Shown here one piece after another: positions 35,099-42,972 of a stretch of 64,000 bases of DNA. The first letter of the stretch is position 1. The number at the start of each line of letters is the position of its first letter. Source of the DNA: Draconibacterium sediminis (GTDB lineage: Bacteria > Bacteroidota > Bacteroidia > Bacteroidales > Prolixibacteraceae); the NCBI RefSeq assembly GCF_000949475.1, contig NZ_JRHC01000003.1:248001-312000 (forward strand), given 5' to 3'. Made by a program: the position numbers and the translations under genes. Below the pieces are notes generated by a model, which made no database searches, was not told the DNA's origin, and saw only the letters and a program-made list of their open reading frames with translations.

Positions 35099-35118
35099 TA
35101 TCTTTGCAATCGATTGCA
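35099..35118 (+). promoter_or_regulatory. Internal promoter and LacI-type operator before kdgK
   Basis: TATCTTTG (35099-35106) matches the -7 consensus. It is overlapped by the perfect 14-bp palindrome TGCAATCGATTGCA (35105-35118), with the central CG usual for LacI-family operators. The spacing between -7 and operator centre equals that upstream of uxaE. It would allow kdgK-eda-dctPQM to be expressed and repressed separately. Confidence 0.6.
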
Positions 35119-35137
35119 TTAAAGAATAGACTAAATC

Positions 35138-36238
35138 ATGGCAAAATTGGAAATTAAATCAAAATCCGAATGTACATACGACTGTATTTCTCTTGGTGAA
35201 GTAATGTTAAGACTCGATCCGGGAGAAGGCAGAATAAGAACAACGCGTCAGTTTCGTGCCTGGGAAGGCGGTGGCGAATATAACGTTTCACGCGGTCTGA
35301 GAAGGTGTTTCGGAAAGAAGACAGCAATTATAACTGCATTGGCCGACAACGAAGTTGGTGCCTTAATTGAAGATTTTATGCTTCAGGGCGGTTTGGATAC
35401 TCAATTCGTAAAATGGGTAGATTACGATGGTTGTGGTCGCACCGTTCGTAATGGATTAAACTTCACAGAAAGAGGCTTTGGCATTCGTGGTGCAAAAGGT
35501 GTTTCCGACCGTGGAAATACAGCTGCATCGCAATTAAAACCCGGCGATATCGACTGGGAATATATCTTCGGAACACTGGGCGTTCGCTGGATGCACACCG
35601 GTGGTATTTTCGCTGCACTTTCGGAAACGGCAGCAGAAACGGTTATCGAGGCAGTGAAAATTGCCAAAAAGTATGGTACCATTGTTTCGTATGATTTGAA
35701 TTACCGTCCGTCGCTTTGGAAAGCCATTGGTGGTGAAGCAAAAGCGCAGGAAGTAAACCGTGAAATCGCCAAGTACGTAGATGTGATGATCGGTAACGAA
35801 GAAGATTTCACAGCTTGTTTGGGACTTGAAGTGGAAGGTAACGAAGAGAATCTGAAAGAGCTGGATTTAACCGGATATAAAAACATGATAAAATCTGCCG
35901 TATCCGAGTTTCCTAACTTCAAGGTTATAGCCACAACATTGCGTACTGTAAAAACAGCTACCATAAATTCATGGGGCGCTATCTGTTATGCTGATGGTGT
36001 AATTCATGAAGCAGAGCACCGCGAAGATCTTGAAATTATGGATCGTGTAGGTGGTGGCGATAGTTTTGCATCCGGTTTAATTTATGGTTTCCTTGAGTTT
36101 AACGATGGTGCAAAAGCTGTTGAATATGGCGCAGCACACGGTGCATTGGCAATGACCACTCCGGGTGATACAACTATGGCAACCTTATCAGAAGTAGAAA
36201 AAATAATCGGCGGCGGAAGTGCTCGTGTTGACCGATAA
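35138..36238 (+). CDS. kdgK: 2-keto-3-deoxygluconate kinase (PfkB family)
   Basis: A 366-residue sugar kinase of the PfkB/ribokinase family; by context it phosphorylates 2-keto-3-deoxygluconate to KDPG in the cytoplasm. The first PfkB signature is in FRAWEGGGEYNVSRGLRR. The second is RVGGGDSFASGLIYGF, with the catalytic base Asp308. SLGEVMLRLDPGE is the usual N-terminal strand. It lies between uxaC and the KDPG aldolase gene, fixing its place in the pathway. It has its own candidate promoter with a palindromic operator in the 90-bp gap after uxaC. Confidence 0.92.
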   Translation: MAKLEIKSKSECTYDCISLGEVMLRLDPGEGRIRTTRQFRAWEGGGEYNVSRGLRRCFGKKTAIITALADNEVGALIEDFMLQGGLDTQFVKWVDYDGCGRTVRNGLNFTERGFGIRGAKGVSDRGNTAASQLKPGDIDWEYIFGTLGVRWMHTGGIFAALSETAAETVIEAVKIAKKYGTIVSYDLNYRPSLWKAIGGEAKAQEVNREIAKYVDVMIGNEEDFTACLGLEVEGNEENLKELDLTGYKNMIKSAVSEFPNFKVIATTLRTVKTATINSWGAICYADGVIHEAEHREDLEIMDRVGGGDSFASGLIYGFLEFNDGAKAVEYGAAHGALAMTTPGDTTMATLSEVEKIIGGGSARVDR

Positions 36239-36240
36239 AA

Positions 36241-36325
36241 AACAGTAAACAGTCTCAGTTTTCAGTCAGTAAGAATAGTTAGTTCATGATGGAACTGATA
36301 ACTGCGACTGCGAACTAAAAACTTA
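36241..36325. repeat. Heptamer arrays forming an imperfect inverted repeat between kdgK and eda
   Basis: The left array (36241-36268) reads AACAGTA, AACAGTC, TCAGTTT, TCAGTCA. The right array (36291-36325) reads GGAACTG, ATAACTG, CGACTGC, GAACTAA, AAACTTA. The right half is roughly the reverse complement of the left (CAGTCTCAGTTTTCAGT against AACTGATAACTGCGACTG), so a hairpin could form inside the operon transcript. Confidence 0.7.
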
Positions 36326-36331
36326 TAAAAG

Positions 36332-37003
36332 ATGGCAAGATTTTCAAGAATAGAAGTAGCATTAAAAATGAAAGAAACCGGAATGGTGCCGGTGTTCTAT
36401 CATCAGGATGTAGAGGTTTGTAAAGCAGTGGTAAAAGCCTGCTACGATGGTGGTGTACGTTTATTCGAATTCACCAACCGTGGCGATTTTGCTATTGACG
36501 TATTTGCTGAACTGAATAAATGGACAATAAAAGAATGTCCTGAAATGATTATGGGCGTTGGCTCTATTGTTGATGAGGCAACAGCTGCCATGTATATTGC
36601 TATGGGAACCAACTTCGTTGTTGCTCCGCTTATTGATGAAGGAACGGCAAAAGTTTGTAACAAACGCAAAATAGCCTGGAGCCCGGGTTGTGGTTCGGTT
36701 ACAGAAATTGGTCGCGCGCACGAGCTTGGTGCCGAGGTGGTTAAAATATTCCCCGGGTCGCAGGTGGGAGGACCTAGCTTTGTAAAAGCCGTAAAAGGAC
36801 CAATGCCTTATGCCAGCATAATGCCAACTGGTGGTGTATCGCCTGACGAAGAGAACCTGAAACAATGGTTCGAAGCCGGTGTAACTTGTGTGGGAATGGG
36901 ATCGCAGTTGTTCCCAAAAGAAGTTTTGGCCGAAAAAAATTATGCTTATATTACCGAAAAATGTGCCGGGGCATTGAAAATTATCAGTGATCTGACAACA
37001 TAA
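36332..37003 (+). CDS. eda: KDPG/KHG aldolase
   Basis: A 223-residue class I aldolase that splits 2-keto-3-deoxy-6-phosphogluconate to pyruvate and glyceraldehyde-3-phosphate. The Schiff-base lysine is Lys138 in GAEVVKIFPGSQVGG. The conserved Glu is in VRLFEFTNRGD, and IMPTGGVSPDEENLKQW forms the phosphate-binding end of the barrel. The length is typical. It follows kdgK, so KDPG is consumed by the next gene product. The downstream dctP start is 42 bp away. Confidence 0.96.
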   Translation: MARFSRIEVALKMKETGMVPVFYHQDVEVCKAVVKACYDGGVRLFEFTNRGDFAIDVFAELNKWTIKECPEMIMGVGSIVDEATAAMYIAMGTNFVVAPLIDEGTAKVCNKRKIAWSPGCGSVTEIGRAHELGAEVVKIFPGSQVGGPSFVKAVKGPMPYASIMPTGGVSPDEENLKQWFEAGVTCVGMGSQLFPKEVLAEKNYAYITEKCAGALKIISDLTT

Positions 37004-37045
37004 AATTTGCGCCAAAATGGCGAAACACTAAATCAATTATATCTA

Positions 37046-38029
37046 ATGAGAACTAAAATCGTTAAAACTTTTTCTTTGGTTTTTGTGGTGGTATTTCTTC
37101 TGGGATGCACCGAAACCAAACAACATAAAGTCTTAAAACTGGCTCACGGTCTCGACCCAACTCACCCCGTACATAAAGGAATGGAGTTTATGGCCGAGCG
37201 TTTAGCAGAAAAATCGGGCGGTAAACTCACCATCGATATTTACCCCAGCGGACAGTTGGGCTCCGAGCAGCAGTGTGTTGAATTGTTGCAGATCGGAAGC
37301 CTGGCAATTACCAAAGTTTCGGCTGCGGTAATGGAAAGTTTTACACCAAAATTCAAAGCGCTGGGTTTGCCTTATGTTTTTCGCTCGAAAGAACATTCAT
37401 TTAAAGTGTTTGACGGGGAAATCGGCAAAGAGTTGTTGTTGGGAACGGAGGAATACTGGATTCGAGGTTTATGTTTTTACGATGCCGGTTTCCGTAGTTT
37501 TTATACCATCGACAAACCCATAAATACACCTGACGATTTAAAAGGTTTGAAAATCAGGGTGATGAAAAGCCAGACGGCCATGGAAATGGTACGCGCTTTA
37601 GGTGGTTCTCCAACTCCAATTTCGTGGGGCGAGTTGTACACCGCACTGCAAAGTGGAGTAGTGGATGGCGCCGAAAACAACGAGCCAAGTTTATATACTT
37701 CGCACCATTACGAGGTTTGTAAACAGTACTCATTAGATGAACATACCTGTGTGCCTGATGTGCTGATCATTAGTACAAAAGTGTGGAATACACTAAGCGA
37801 GCAGGAGCAAAAGTGGCTGCAGGAAGCTGCCGATGAATCGGTTCCTGTAGAACGGAAGTACTGGGCCGAATCGGTGGAAGAATCATTGCGAATTGTTCAG
37901 GAGAATGGTGTTCAGGTCAATTATCCTAACAAAGAATTATTTGCAGAGAAAGTTTCCGATTTACTGGATAAATACCGTCAGGACGAAGTTTTGGGAGACA
38001 TATTACGTCGCATCGAAGCCGTTAAATAG
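37046..38029 (+). CDS. dctP: TRAP transporter substrate-binding protein (DctP type)
   Basis: A 327-residue lipoprotein that captures the substrate in the periplasm for a tripartite ATP-independent transporter. I place the start at 37046 (MRTKIVKTF) instead of an in-frame ATG 39 bp upstream, because this gives a normal lipoprotein signal with lipobox LLGC. The DctP features are clear: LAHGLDPTHPVHKGMEFMAE, IDIYPSGQLGSEQQCVELLQ and the substrate-carboxylate Arg region LKGLKIRVMKSQTAMEMVRALGG. Context in the hexuronate operon suggests a hexuronate or related acid as substrate. Confidence 0.94.
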   Translation: MRTKIVKTFSLVFVVVFLLGCTETKQHKVLKLAHGLDPTHPVHKGMEFMAERLAEKSGGKLTIDIYPSGQLGSEQQCVELLQIGSLAITKVSAAVMESFTPKFKALGLPYVFRSKEHSFKVFDGEIGKELLLGTEEYWIRGLCFYDAGFRSFYTIDKPINTPDDLKGLKIRVMKSQTAMEMVRALGGSPTPISWGELYTALQSGVVDGAENNEPSLYTSHHYEVCKQYSLDEHTCVPDVLIISTKVWNTLSEQEQKWLQEAADESVPVERKYWAESVEESLRIVQENGVQVNYPNKELFAEKVSDLLDKYRQDEVLGDILRRIEAVK

Positions 38030-38049
38030 AAACCGATAAGAAAAAGATT

Positions 38050-38520
38050 ATGACTATCAGAGAAAAAATAGATAAAGTAATCGAGATCTTGTTGATTTCG
38101 ATTATGAGCATATTGGTACTCGATGTGCTCTGGCAGGTTTTTAGCCGCTACGTTTTGTCCGCACCAAGTTCGTTTACCGACGAGCTGGCTGGATTTCTTC
38201 TAATTTGGGTAGGTATGTTGGGGGCCGCTTATGTGGCCGGTAAAAACGAACACCTCGCCATCGACCTGATGTTGCAAAAAATGAAAGGCGTTAAAAAACG
38301 TCGCTTGCAAACTTTTATTAATGCCCTGGTTGGCTTGTTTGCCTTATTCGTAATGGTATTTGGTGGCTCGTGGCTGGTTTATACCCGTTTTTACCTCCAG
38401 GTAAAATCTGCAGCACTGGCATTACCACTGGGCTATGTATATCTGATTGTTCCGCTAAGCGGATTGCTGATTATTTATTATGCTATTGATAATTCACTGA
38501 ACCAAAATATTGAAGAGTAA
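38050..38520 (+). CDS. dctQ: TRAP transporter small permease (DctQ type)
   Basis: A 156-residue inner-membrane protein with four predicted transmembrane helices: IEILLISIMSILVLDVLWQ, FLLIWVGMLGAAYVAG, LVGLFALFVMVFGGSWLVY and VYLIVPLSGLLIIYYAI. The DctQ hallmarks QVFSRYVLSAPSSFTDELAGF and KNEHLAIDL are present. It pairs with the large permease, whose ATG overlaps this stop codon by one base (TAATG). Confidence 0.94.
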   Translation: MTIREKIDKVIEILLISIMSILVLDVLWQVFSRYVLSAPSSFTDELAGFLLIWVGMLGAAYVAGKNEHLAIDLMLQKMKGVKKRRLQTFINALVGLFALFVMVFGGSWLVYTRFYLQVKSAALALPLGYVYLIVPLSGLLIIYYAIDNSLNQNIEE

Positions 38521-39983
38521 TGGAATTTTTAGGAGTAATTGTACTTGTAGTAAGCTTTATAATTTTACTTGTAATTGGAGTTCCTATTGCTATCAGTATC
38601 GGAATTTCAGGGATTTTAACCATGCTGGTAACCATTATGCCACTACCTGCTGCAACAACGTTTGCGCAGCGAATGGCAACGGGGCTGGATAGTTTTGCAC
38701 TGCTGGCCATTCCGTTTTTTATACTGGCGGGGAATATAATGAACAAGGGAGGAATAGCCATCCGGCTTATTGATTTTGCGCGAGTTTTGGTTGGCCGCTG
38801 GCCTGCCGGACTGGCGTTTGTTAATGTTTTTGCTAACATGCTTTTTGGTGCCATTTCCGGTTCAGCAGCCGCATCGGCTTCGGCAATCGGTAGTATTATG
38901 ATGCCCGAAATGAACAAAGAAGGCTACGACAAAAACTTTAGTGCCGCGGTAAATATTACTTCAGCAACAACAGGTTTGTCTATTCCGCCAAGTAATATCC
39001 TCATTGTATATTCGCTGGCCAGTGGTGGTGTTTCCATTACTGCGCTTTTCCTGGCGGGTTACGCTCCGGGTATTTTAACCGGCTTGGCGATTATGGCGGT
39101 GGCTATGGGGATGTTTTCGTACAAACATTTTGGATTTAAAGGAATGGTGCGCAACCTCGGTAAATTCTTCGCGGTTATTGCATCGCTTGCTCTGGTAATT
39201 GTAGGATTGTTTAAAGTAAACAGTGCCTTTTCTGCAGGAGTTGCCACAGCCATTTATGGCGGAATTGGTGTTTTGTTTTTAGGCGGAATTGGTTATTACG
39301 GCAGCCGGCATAAAAAGGGTGCATTAAATGCTCTAAAAACACTTTGGCGTGCTTTCCCGAGTTTGATGATGCTGGTGATCGTTATCGGTGGTATTGTGGC
39401 CGGTTTTTTTACCGCAACCGAAGCTTCGGCAGTAGCTGTTTTATATGCTTTGGTTTTGGCCTTTATTTATCGTGAATTGAGCTGGAAAGACCTTCCTGCC
39501 GTAATTCTGCACTCGGTAAAAACAACCGCATTTGTGCTTTTGCTTGTGGCCACCTGTATCGGTTTGTCGTGGATTATGGCTTACGAAAATATTCCGCAAA
39601 ACGTAAGTGAAGCGTTATTGGCGCTTAGCGATAACAAATTTGTGATACTGCTGATCATTAACCTGATTTTGCTGTTTGTGGGTGTGTTTATGGACATGAC
39701 TCCGGCAGTTTTGATCTTTACCCCGATATTTTTACCCATCGTTTCCAATTTAGGACTGGAACCTGTTCACTTTGGAATTATCATGGTACTGAACCTGAGT
39801 GTAGGTTTGGGAACGCCTCCGGTAGGATCGTTGTTATTCATTGGCTGCAGTGTAAGCCAGGTAAAAATCGAAACGGTGATAAAACCGCTTATCCCGATGT
39901 TTATAGCAATGATCGTTTGTTTGTTGCTGGTAACTTATATTCCTGAAATCTCGATGTGGCTACCTCAAAGCCTGGGATTTTAG
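38520..39983 (+). CDS. dctM: TRAP transporter large permease (DctM type) with a central insertion
   Basis: A 487-residue polytopic membrane protein forming the sodium-driven channel of the TRAP transporter. DctM motifs are present, such as PFFILAGNIMNKGGIA, GAISGSAAASASAIGSI and FTPIFLPIVSNLGLEPVHFGI. Typical members have about 425-440 residues; the excess lies around residues 200-275, where two additional hydrophobic segments appear (FFAVIASLALVIVGLF and AIYGGIGVLFLGGIGYYG) between the usual halves. The start overlaps the dctQ stop codon, implying coupled translation. Last gene of the hexuronate operon. Confidence 0.94.
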   Translation: MEFLGVIVLVVSFIILLVIGVPIAISIGISGILTMLVTIMPLPAATTFAQRMATGLDSFALLAIPFFILAGNIMNKGGIAIRLIDFARVLVGRWPAGLAFVNVFANMLFGAISGSAAASASAIGSIMMPEMNKEGYDKNFSAAVNITSATTGLSIPPSNILIVYSLASGGVSITALFLAGYAPGILTGLAIMAVAMGMFSYKHFGFKGMVRNLGKFFAVIASLALVIVGLFKVNSAFSAGVATAIYGGIGVLFLGGIGYYGSRHKKGALNALKTLWRAFPSLMMLVIVIGGIVAGFFTATEASAVAVLYALVLAFIYRELSWKDLPAVILHSVKTTAFVLLLVATCIGLSWIMAYENIPQNVSEALLALSDNKFVILLIINLILLFVGVFMDMTPAVLIFTPIFLPIVSNLGLEPVHFGIIMVLNLSVGLGTPPVGSLLFIGCSVSQVKIETVIKPLIPMFIAMIVCLLLVTYIPEISMWLPQSLGF

Positions 39984-39992
39984 CGATTTAAA

Positions 39993-40038
39993 ATTTGTGT
40001 TTTATATTGGCTCTTAGGAGTTGATATAAAACACAAAT
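39993..40038. terminator. Perfect 15-bp inverted repeat after the TRAP operon
   Basis: ATTTGTGTTTTATAT (39993-40007) and ATATAAAACACAAAT (40024-40038) are exact reverse complements separated by 16 bp. It begins 10 bp after the dctM stop and ends 28 bp before the next start. It could be a terminator without a U-tract, or an operator for the following gene. Confidence 0.55.
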
Positions 40039-40065
40039 CTCCATACTTTCTCTATTTTCGCTCCC

Positions 40066-40524
40066 ATGAAGTTATTCGTTTTTGATTTGGATTTTACCCT
40101 GTGGGATGCCGGTGGAACCTGGTGTGATGCCACAAACCCGCCATATTACTGGAGCAATGGAGCCTTGCTTGATCAATCAAACAGCGAAATTGAATTGTAT
40201 CCCGATGTAATTCCAGTATTAGAGGAACTCAAAAGGAATAACCGGAAAATAGCTGCAGCTTCACGGACTTTCGAACCGACATGGGCACAAGACTTACTTC
40301 ACTTGTTTGATATCGATAAATATTTCGACCGGAAAGAAATTTATCCAGGCAGTAAAATTCAACACTTCTCAAAAATCAAAAAGTATTTTGGAATTGATTA
40401 TTCCGACATGGTTTTCTTCGACGATGAACACCGTAATATTCTCGAAGTTGGGAAACTGGGAGTTGAAACAGTTTTTGTTAACGACGGACTTCGGAAAGGG
40501 CAGGTATTTCAGTATTTGAAATAG
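40066..40524 (+). CDS. HAD phosphatase of the magnesium-dependent phosphatase-1 type
   Basis: A 152-residue cytoplasmic HAD-superfamily hydrolase. The DxDxT motif is FDLDFTLWD with nucleophile Asp7 and acid/base Asp9. Ser/Thr motif II is in IAAASRTFEPTWAQ, and the acidic motif IV is MVFFDDEHRNI. The WDAGGTW segment after motif I and the short length match the MDP-1 subfamily, which dephosphorylates phosphotyrosine or small sugar phosphates. Its position after the hexuronate operon may be incidental, because an inverted repeat separates them. Confidence 0.88.
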   Translation: MKLFVFDLDFTLWDAGGTWCDATNPPYYWSNGALLDQSNSEIELYPDVIPVLEELKRNNRKIAAASRTFEPTWAQDLLHLFDIDKYFDRKEIYPGSKIQHFSKIKKYFGIDYSDMVFFDDEHRNILEVGKLGVETVFVNDGLRKGQVFQYLK

Positions 40525-40622
40525 GCTTGTAGGTATTCGAATAGCTTGCGATCAGCATTTTAAACCGTTAAATATCAGTTTAATCTTGTGTGATTTTCAG
40601 TAAATAATATCGTGCTGGTTCA

Positions 40623-40661
40623 TCTACAGCAGGTATATTTGTTGCATACAAACCCTGTAGA
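40623..40661 (+). other. Imperfect stem-loop after the HAD phosphatase gene
   Basis: TCTACAG (40623-40629) pairs with CTGTAGA (40655-40661), with further partial pairing inside (TTTG near 40640 with CAAA near 40649). There is no T-tract. It lies 100 bp after the stop codon and could be a small structured RNA element. Confidence 0.35.
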
Positions 40662-40710
40662 TAGTTTAGTTAAAGGTTTTAGAAACGCGTTATATTGTGA
40701 TAAAATAAAT

Positions 40711-40738
40711 ATCCCGGATTGGACGCCCGGGATTTTTT
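40711..40738 (+). terminator. Hairpin terminator with GGACG loop, copy 1
   Basis: ATCCCGG (40711-40717) pairs with CCGGGAT (40727-40733), loop ATTGGACGC, followed by a T-rich tract to 40738. It probably ends the transcript of the HAD phosphatase. The 40525-41245 interval has no confidently called gene; it contains this element, two related hairpins and a stem-loop. Confidence 0.7.
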
Positions 40739-41011
40739 ATGCCGAATAAATAAGCCAGGTGTCGATCCAATATGCGAAAGGTTTTGAAAATCCCTTCGAA
40801 AATTGTCTCTGCAGCAACTCTCTCCATAACTACGAACTTCTTCGTCAGCATTTCGGCAGTAGTAATTTCAGCATTTTGGCTAGTTGAATTCAGTAGCTCA
40901 CGTAGTGCTTTAAATTGTAACATAATTACTTTTGAATTATACAAACCCCGCTAGAAATAGAGGAGGAGAATTTAAAAATTCATTTAGTTGTTTAAAAAGA
41001 CTGGATTGAAA

Positions 41012-41042
41012 AATCCCGGAGTGGACGCCGGGATTTTTTTTT
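41012..41042 (+). terminator. Hairpin terminator with GGACG loop, copy 2
   Basis: AATCCCGG (41012-41019) pairs with CCGGGATT (41028-41035), loop AGTGGACG, followed by a T-run to 41042. It is nearly identical to copy 1 although no clear gene lies between them on the plus strand. Confidence 0.7.
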
Positions 41043-41192
41043 AGTTCAAGTATGCCAATTGTTTTCAGCGTGAATATTAAGCAAAACGATGAAATTACAA
41101 TGGTAAATACCGATAGCATAGCAATAAGAATTTGGGAATTAATGCACTGGATTTGAACTGGTGGCTATTCGGTAAAATTAAATTCTGTAAAG

Positions 41193-41222
41193 AAAGAGTG
41201 CTGACGGACGCGAGCACTCTTT
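41193..41222 (-). terminator. Hairpin terminator of the M14 unit, GGACG loop, copy 3
   Basis: AAAGAGTGCT (41193-41202) pairs perfectly with AGCACTCTTT (41213-41222), loop GACGGACGCG. It lies 24 bp beyond the stop codon of the minus-strand M14 gene. The stem differs from copies 1 and 2, but the GGACG loop recurs. Confidence 0.7.
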
Positions 41223-41245
41223 CATATCTTGAGATCTCTTATTTT

Positions 41246-42970
41246 TTACAAAGTTACCGAAGTACTGGTGTTACCAGCTTTTTGCGAGATGTATTCCAGT
41301 GTTACTTCTCCTTTTCCCTGAACAATAAATTCATACTCAGTACTACTGTGTCCCGGAATGGCAAAGAACTGAACCTCAGGTTTATGTTCTTTATAGCTAA
41401 CCTGATTGAGGCGGTAATCGTTAATTTTACCGCCGGCAATAACTTTGGCACCCGAAACTTTCAGGTGGTCGACAGTATACAATTTATCATGAACAGCCTG
41501 GGCCGTCATGGTCGACAAACCATTTTTGTTTGTCAGGCGAACCCGAATTCGTTTCAGGTTATTGTCCAGCTCTTTTACCTCAAATACATTCATTTCCACT
41601 TTTGGTGTTTCGTTGGCTGCCAGCAATACCACTGAAGCGTTGCGGTGCACCAAATCGGGCAGCATGAATGGATGTGGTAAACGAGAGCTCATTTTCACCC
41701 AGCCTCCAATTTCAATTTCGCCGTAAACCGGGTGATTAAACGGTTTCCATTCTTTGTACAATTCGCCCTGCACAACGTTATCGTTAAATTTCAGTTGTTC
41801 GCGACTACGCTCGTTACGGTCGCTATCAGATCCGGCGGCAGGTTTATCACTTTTCGCTTTGTAGGTTTCATCTTCGCGCATAAACAGTTCGCCAACAAAA
41901 GTATACGAACCGTGTACAAAGAACATCTGCCCGTCGGAGTCGCCAAAGGTAGGGTACAGATCAAATGATGACATATAAACATAACCAGGAGTTATTTTAA
42001 TGGCTTCTTTCCCGATAACATCGTAGGCGGCAATATCCGAAGGCGGAAGTACCGTTGTATTATCAGCCGGAACACGAAGCCACATACCGCCCGAGTTGTG
42101 AAATGAAAAGTTTACGATGATATTGGGGTGCTTTGCCGCAAATGCATCAACCGCTTTTATGCCAACGCCCGAAAACGGAAAGTTTCCGGCACCACGCTGA
42201 ACGTATGGTGGCTGCCAATGATAACCAAAGTTACGGTTCGGATCGAGGTAACCTTCAGCATCTTCATTAAATCTTCCGTCGCCATCGTTGTCAATACCTT
42301 CGGAGCCTAAAATGGTGTATTCCCCTTTTTCACCGGGTTTTACACGAACCATAATACGCGGATCTTCCGGATCGGGTTTATAATCACCGTTCGGATCTTT
42401 TATGCGCATCTGGCAAATGCTGCCGTCGCCATCCAGATCATCCGGGGCATCTTCATCAAATAAACCATCGCCATCGTCATCTTTAGGCACGCGAATACTG
42501 CGGCTTGAACTTGGTGTATGTGCGTCCTTAAAAAAGTGGTTGCGGCCATCAACATTTACCACGGGAATAATGTAGTGCACGTTGCTGTCGACAGCTTTGG
42601 TAACCTGCTCGTTTTTTCCATATTTGGTTAACAACATGTTGGCGTAATACAGACACACTTCTCCGGCCTGAACCTCGTTGCCATGAATGTTTCCGTCGAC
42701 CCAAACACCTGGTTTGTCGTGTTCGGCACCGGTTTTATTGTTGTTAATGGTAAGTGCATAAATTTTTAATCCTTCTTCGCTTTCTCCAATCGATTCCAGT
42801 TTTGTCAGATCAGGATAAGCCTCATGAAGTACCTCAAGTGCTTCAACAACTTCGTCGTAATCGTAATAACGGTCGAAACGTAGCGGTACTTCAATCTTTG
42901 GTTCGTTGGCGGCAAATACCGCAACTGCCAACGAGAATAGTGCTGCTAATGAAAATATTTTGCGTATCAT
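41246..42970 (-). CDS. M14-family zinc carboxypeptidase with calcium-binding-type insert, intact active site
   Basis: A 574-residue secreted protein (signal peptide ending VFA-A, about residue 20). The M14 zinc motif HxxE is present as HGNE, His96 and Glu99, in DGNIHGNEVQAGE. The third ligand is His in VNFSFHNSGG, and a catalytic Glu candidate is in FVGELF. Between strands it has Asp-rich inserts (DDDGDGLFDEDAPDDLDGDG and IDNDGDGRFNEDAEG) that resemble EF-hand-like calcium loops. Expected function is removal of C-terminal residues from peptides, or processing of peptidoglycan-type peptides, in the periplasm. It is the second gene of a pair with a degenerate paralogue, separated from it by only 2 bp. 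Confidence 0.9.
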   Translation of the reverse strand: MIRKIFSLAALFSLAVAVFAANEPKIEVPLRFDRYYDYDEVVEALEVLHEAYPDLTKLESIGESEEGLKIYALTINNNKTGAEHDKPGVWVDGNIHGNEVQAGEVCLYYANMLLTKYGKNEQVTKAVDSNVHYIIPVVNVDGRNHFFKDAHTPSSSRSIRVPKDDDGDGLFDEDAPDDLDGDGSICQMRIKDPNGDYKPDPEDPRIMVRVKPGEKGEYTILGSEGIDNDGDGRFNEDAEGYLDPNRNFGYHWQPPYVQRGAGNFPFSGVGIKAVDAFAAKHPNIIVNFSFHNSGGMWLRVPADNTTVLPPSDIAAYDVIGKEAIKITPGYVYMSSFDLYPTFGDSDGQMFFVHGSYTFVGELFMREDETYKAKSDKPAAGSDSDRNERSREQLKFNDNVVQGELYKEWKPFNHPVYGEIEIGGWVKMSSRLPHPFMLPDLVHRNASVVLLAANETPKVEMNVFEVKELDNNLKRIRVRLTNKNGLSTMTAQAVHDKLYTVDHLKVSGAKVIAGGKINDYRLNQVSYKEHKPEVQFFAIPGHSSTEYEFIVQGKGEVTLEYISQKAGNTSTSVTL

Positions 42971-42972
42971 GA

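Noticed and set aside
41132-41635. 167-codon plus-strand frame near the M14 gene
   Set aside because: It is mostly antisense to the M14 C-terminus and runs through the terminator hairpin at 41193-41222.
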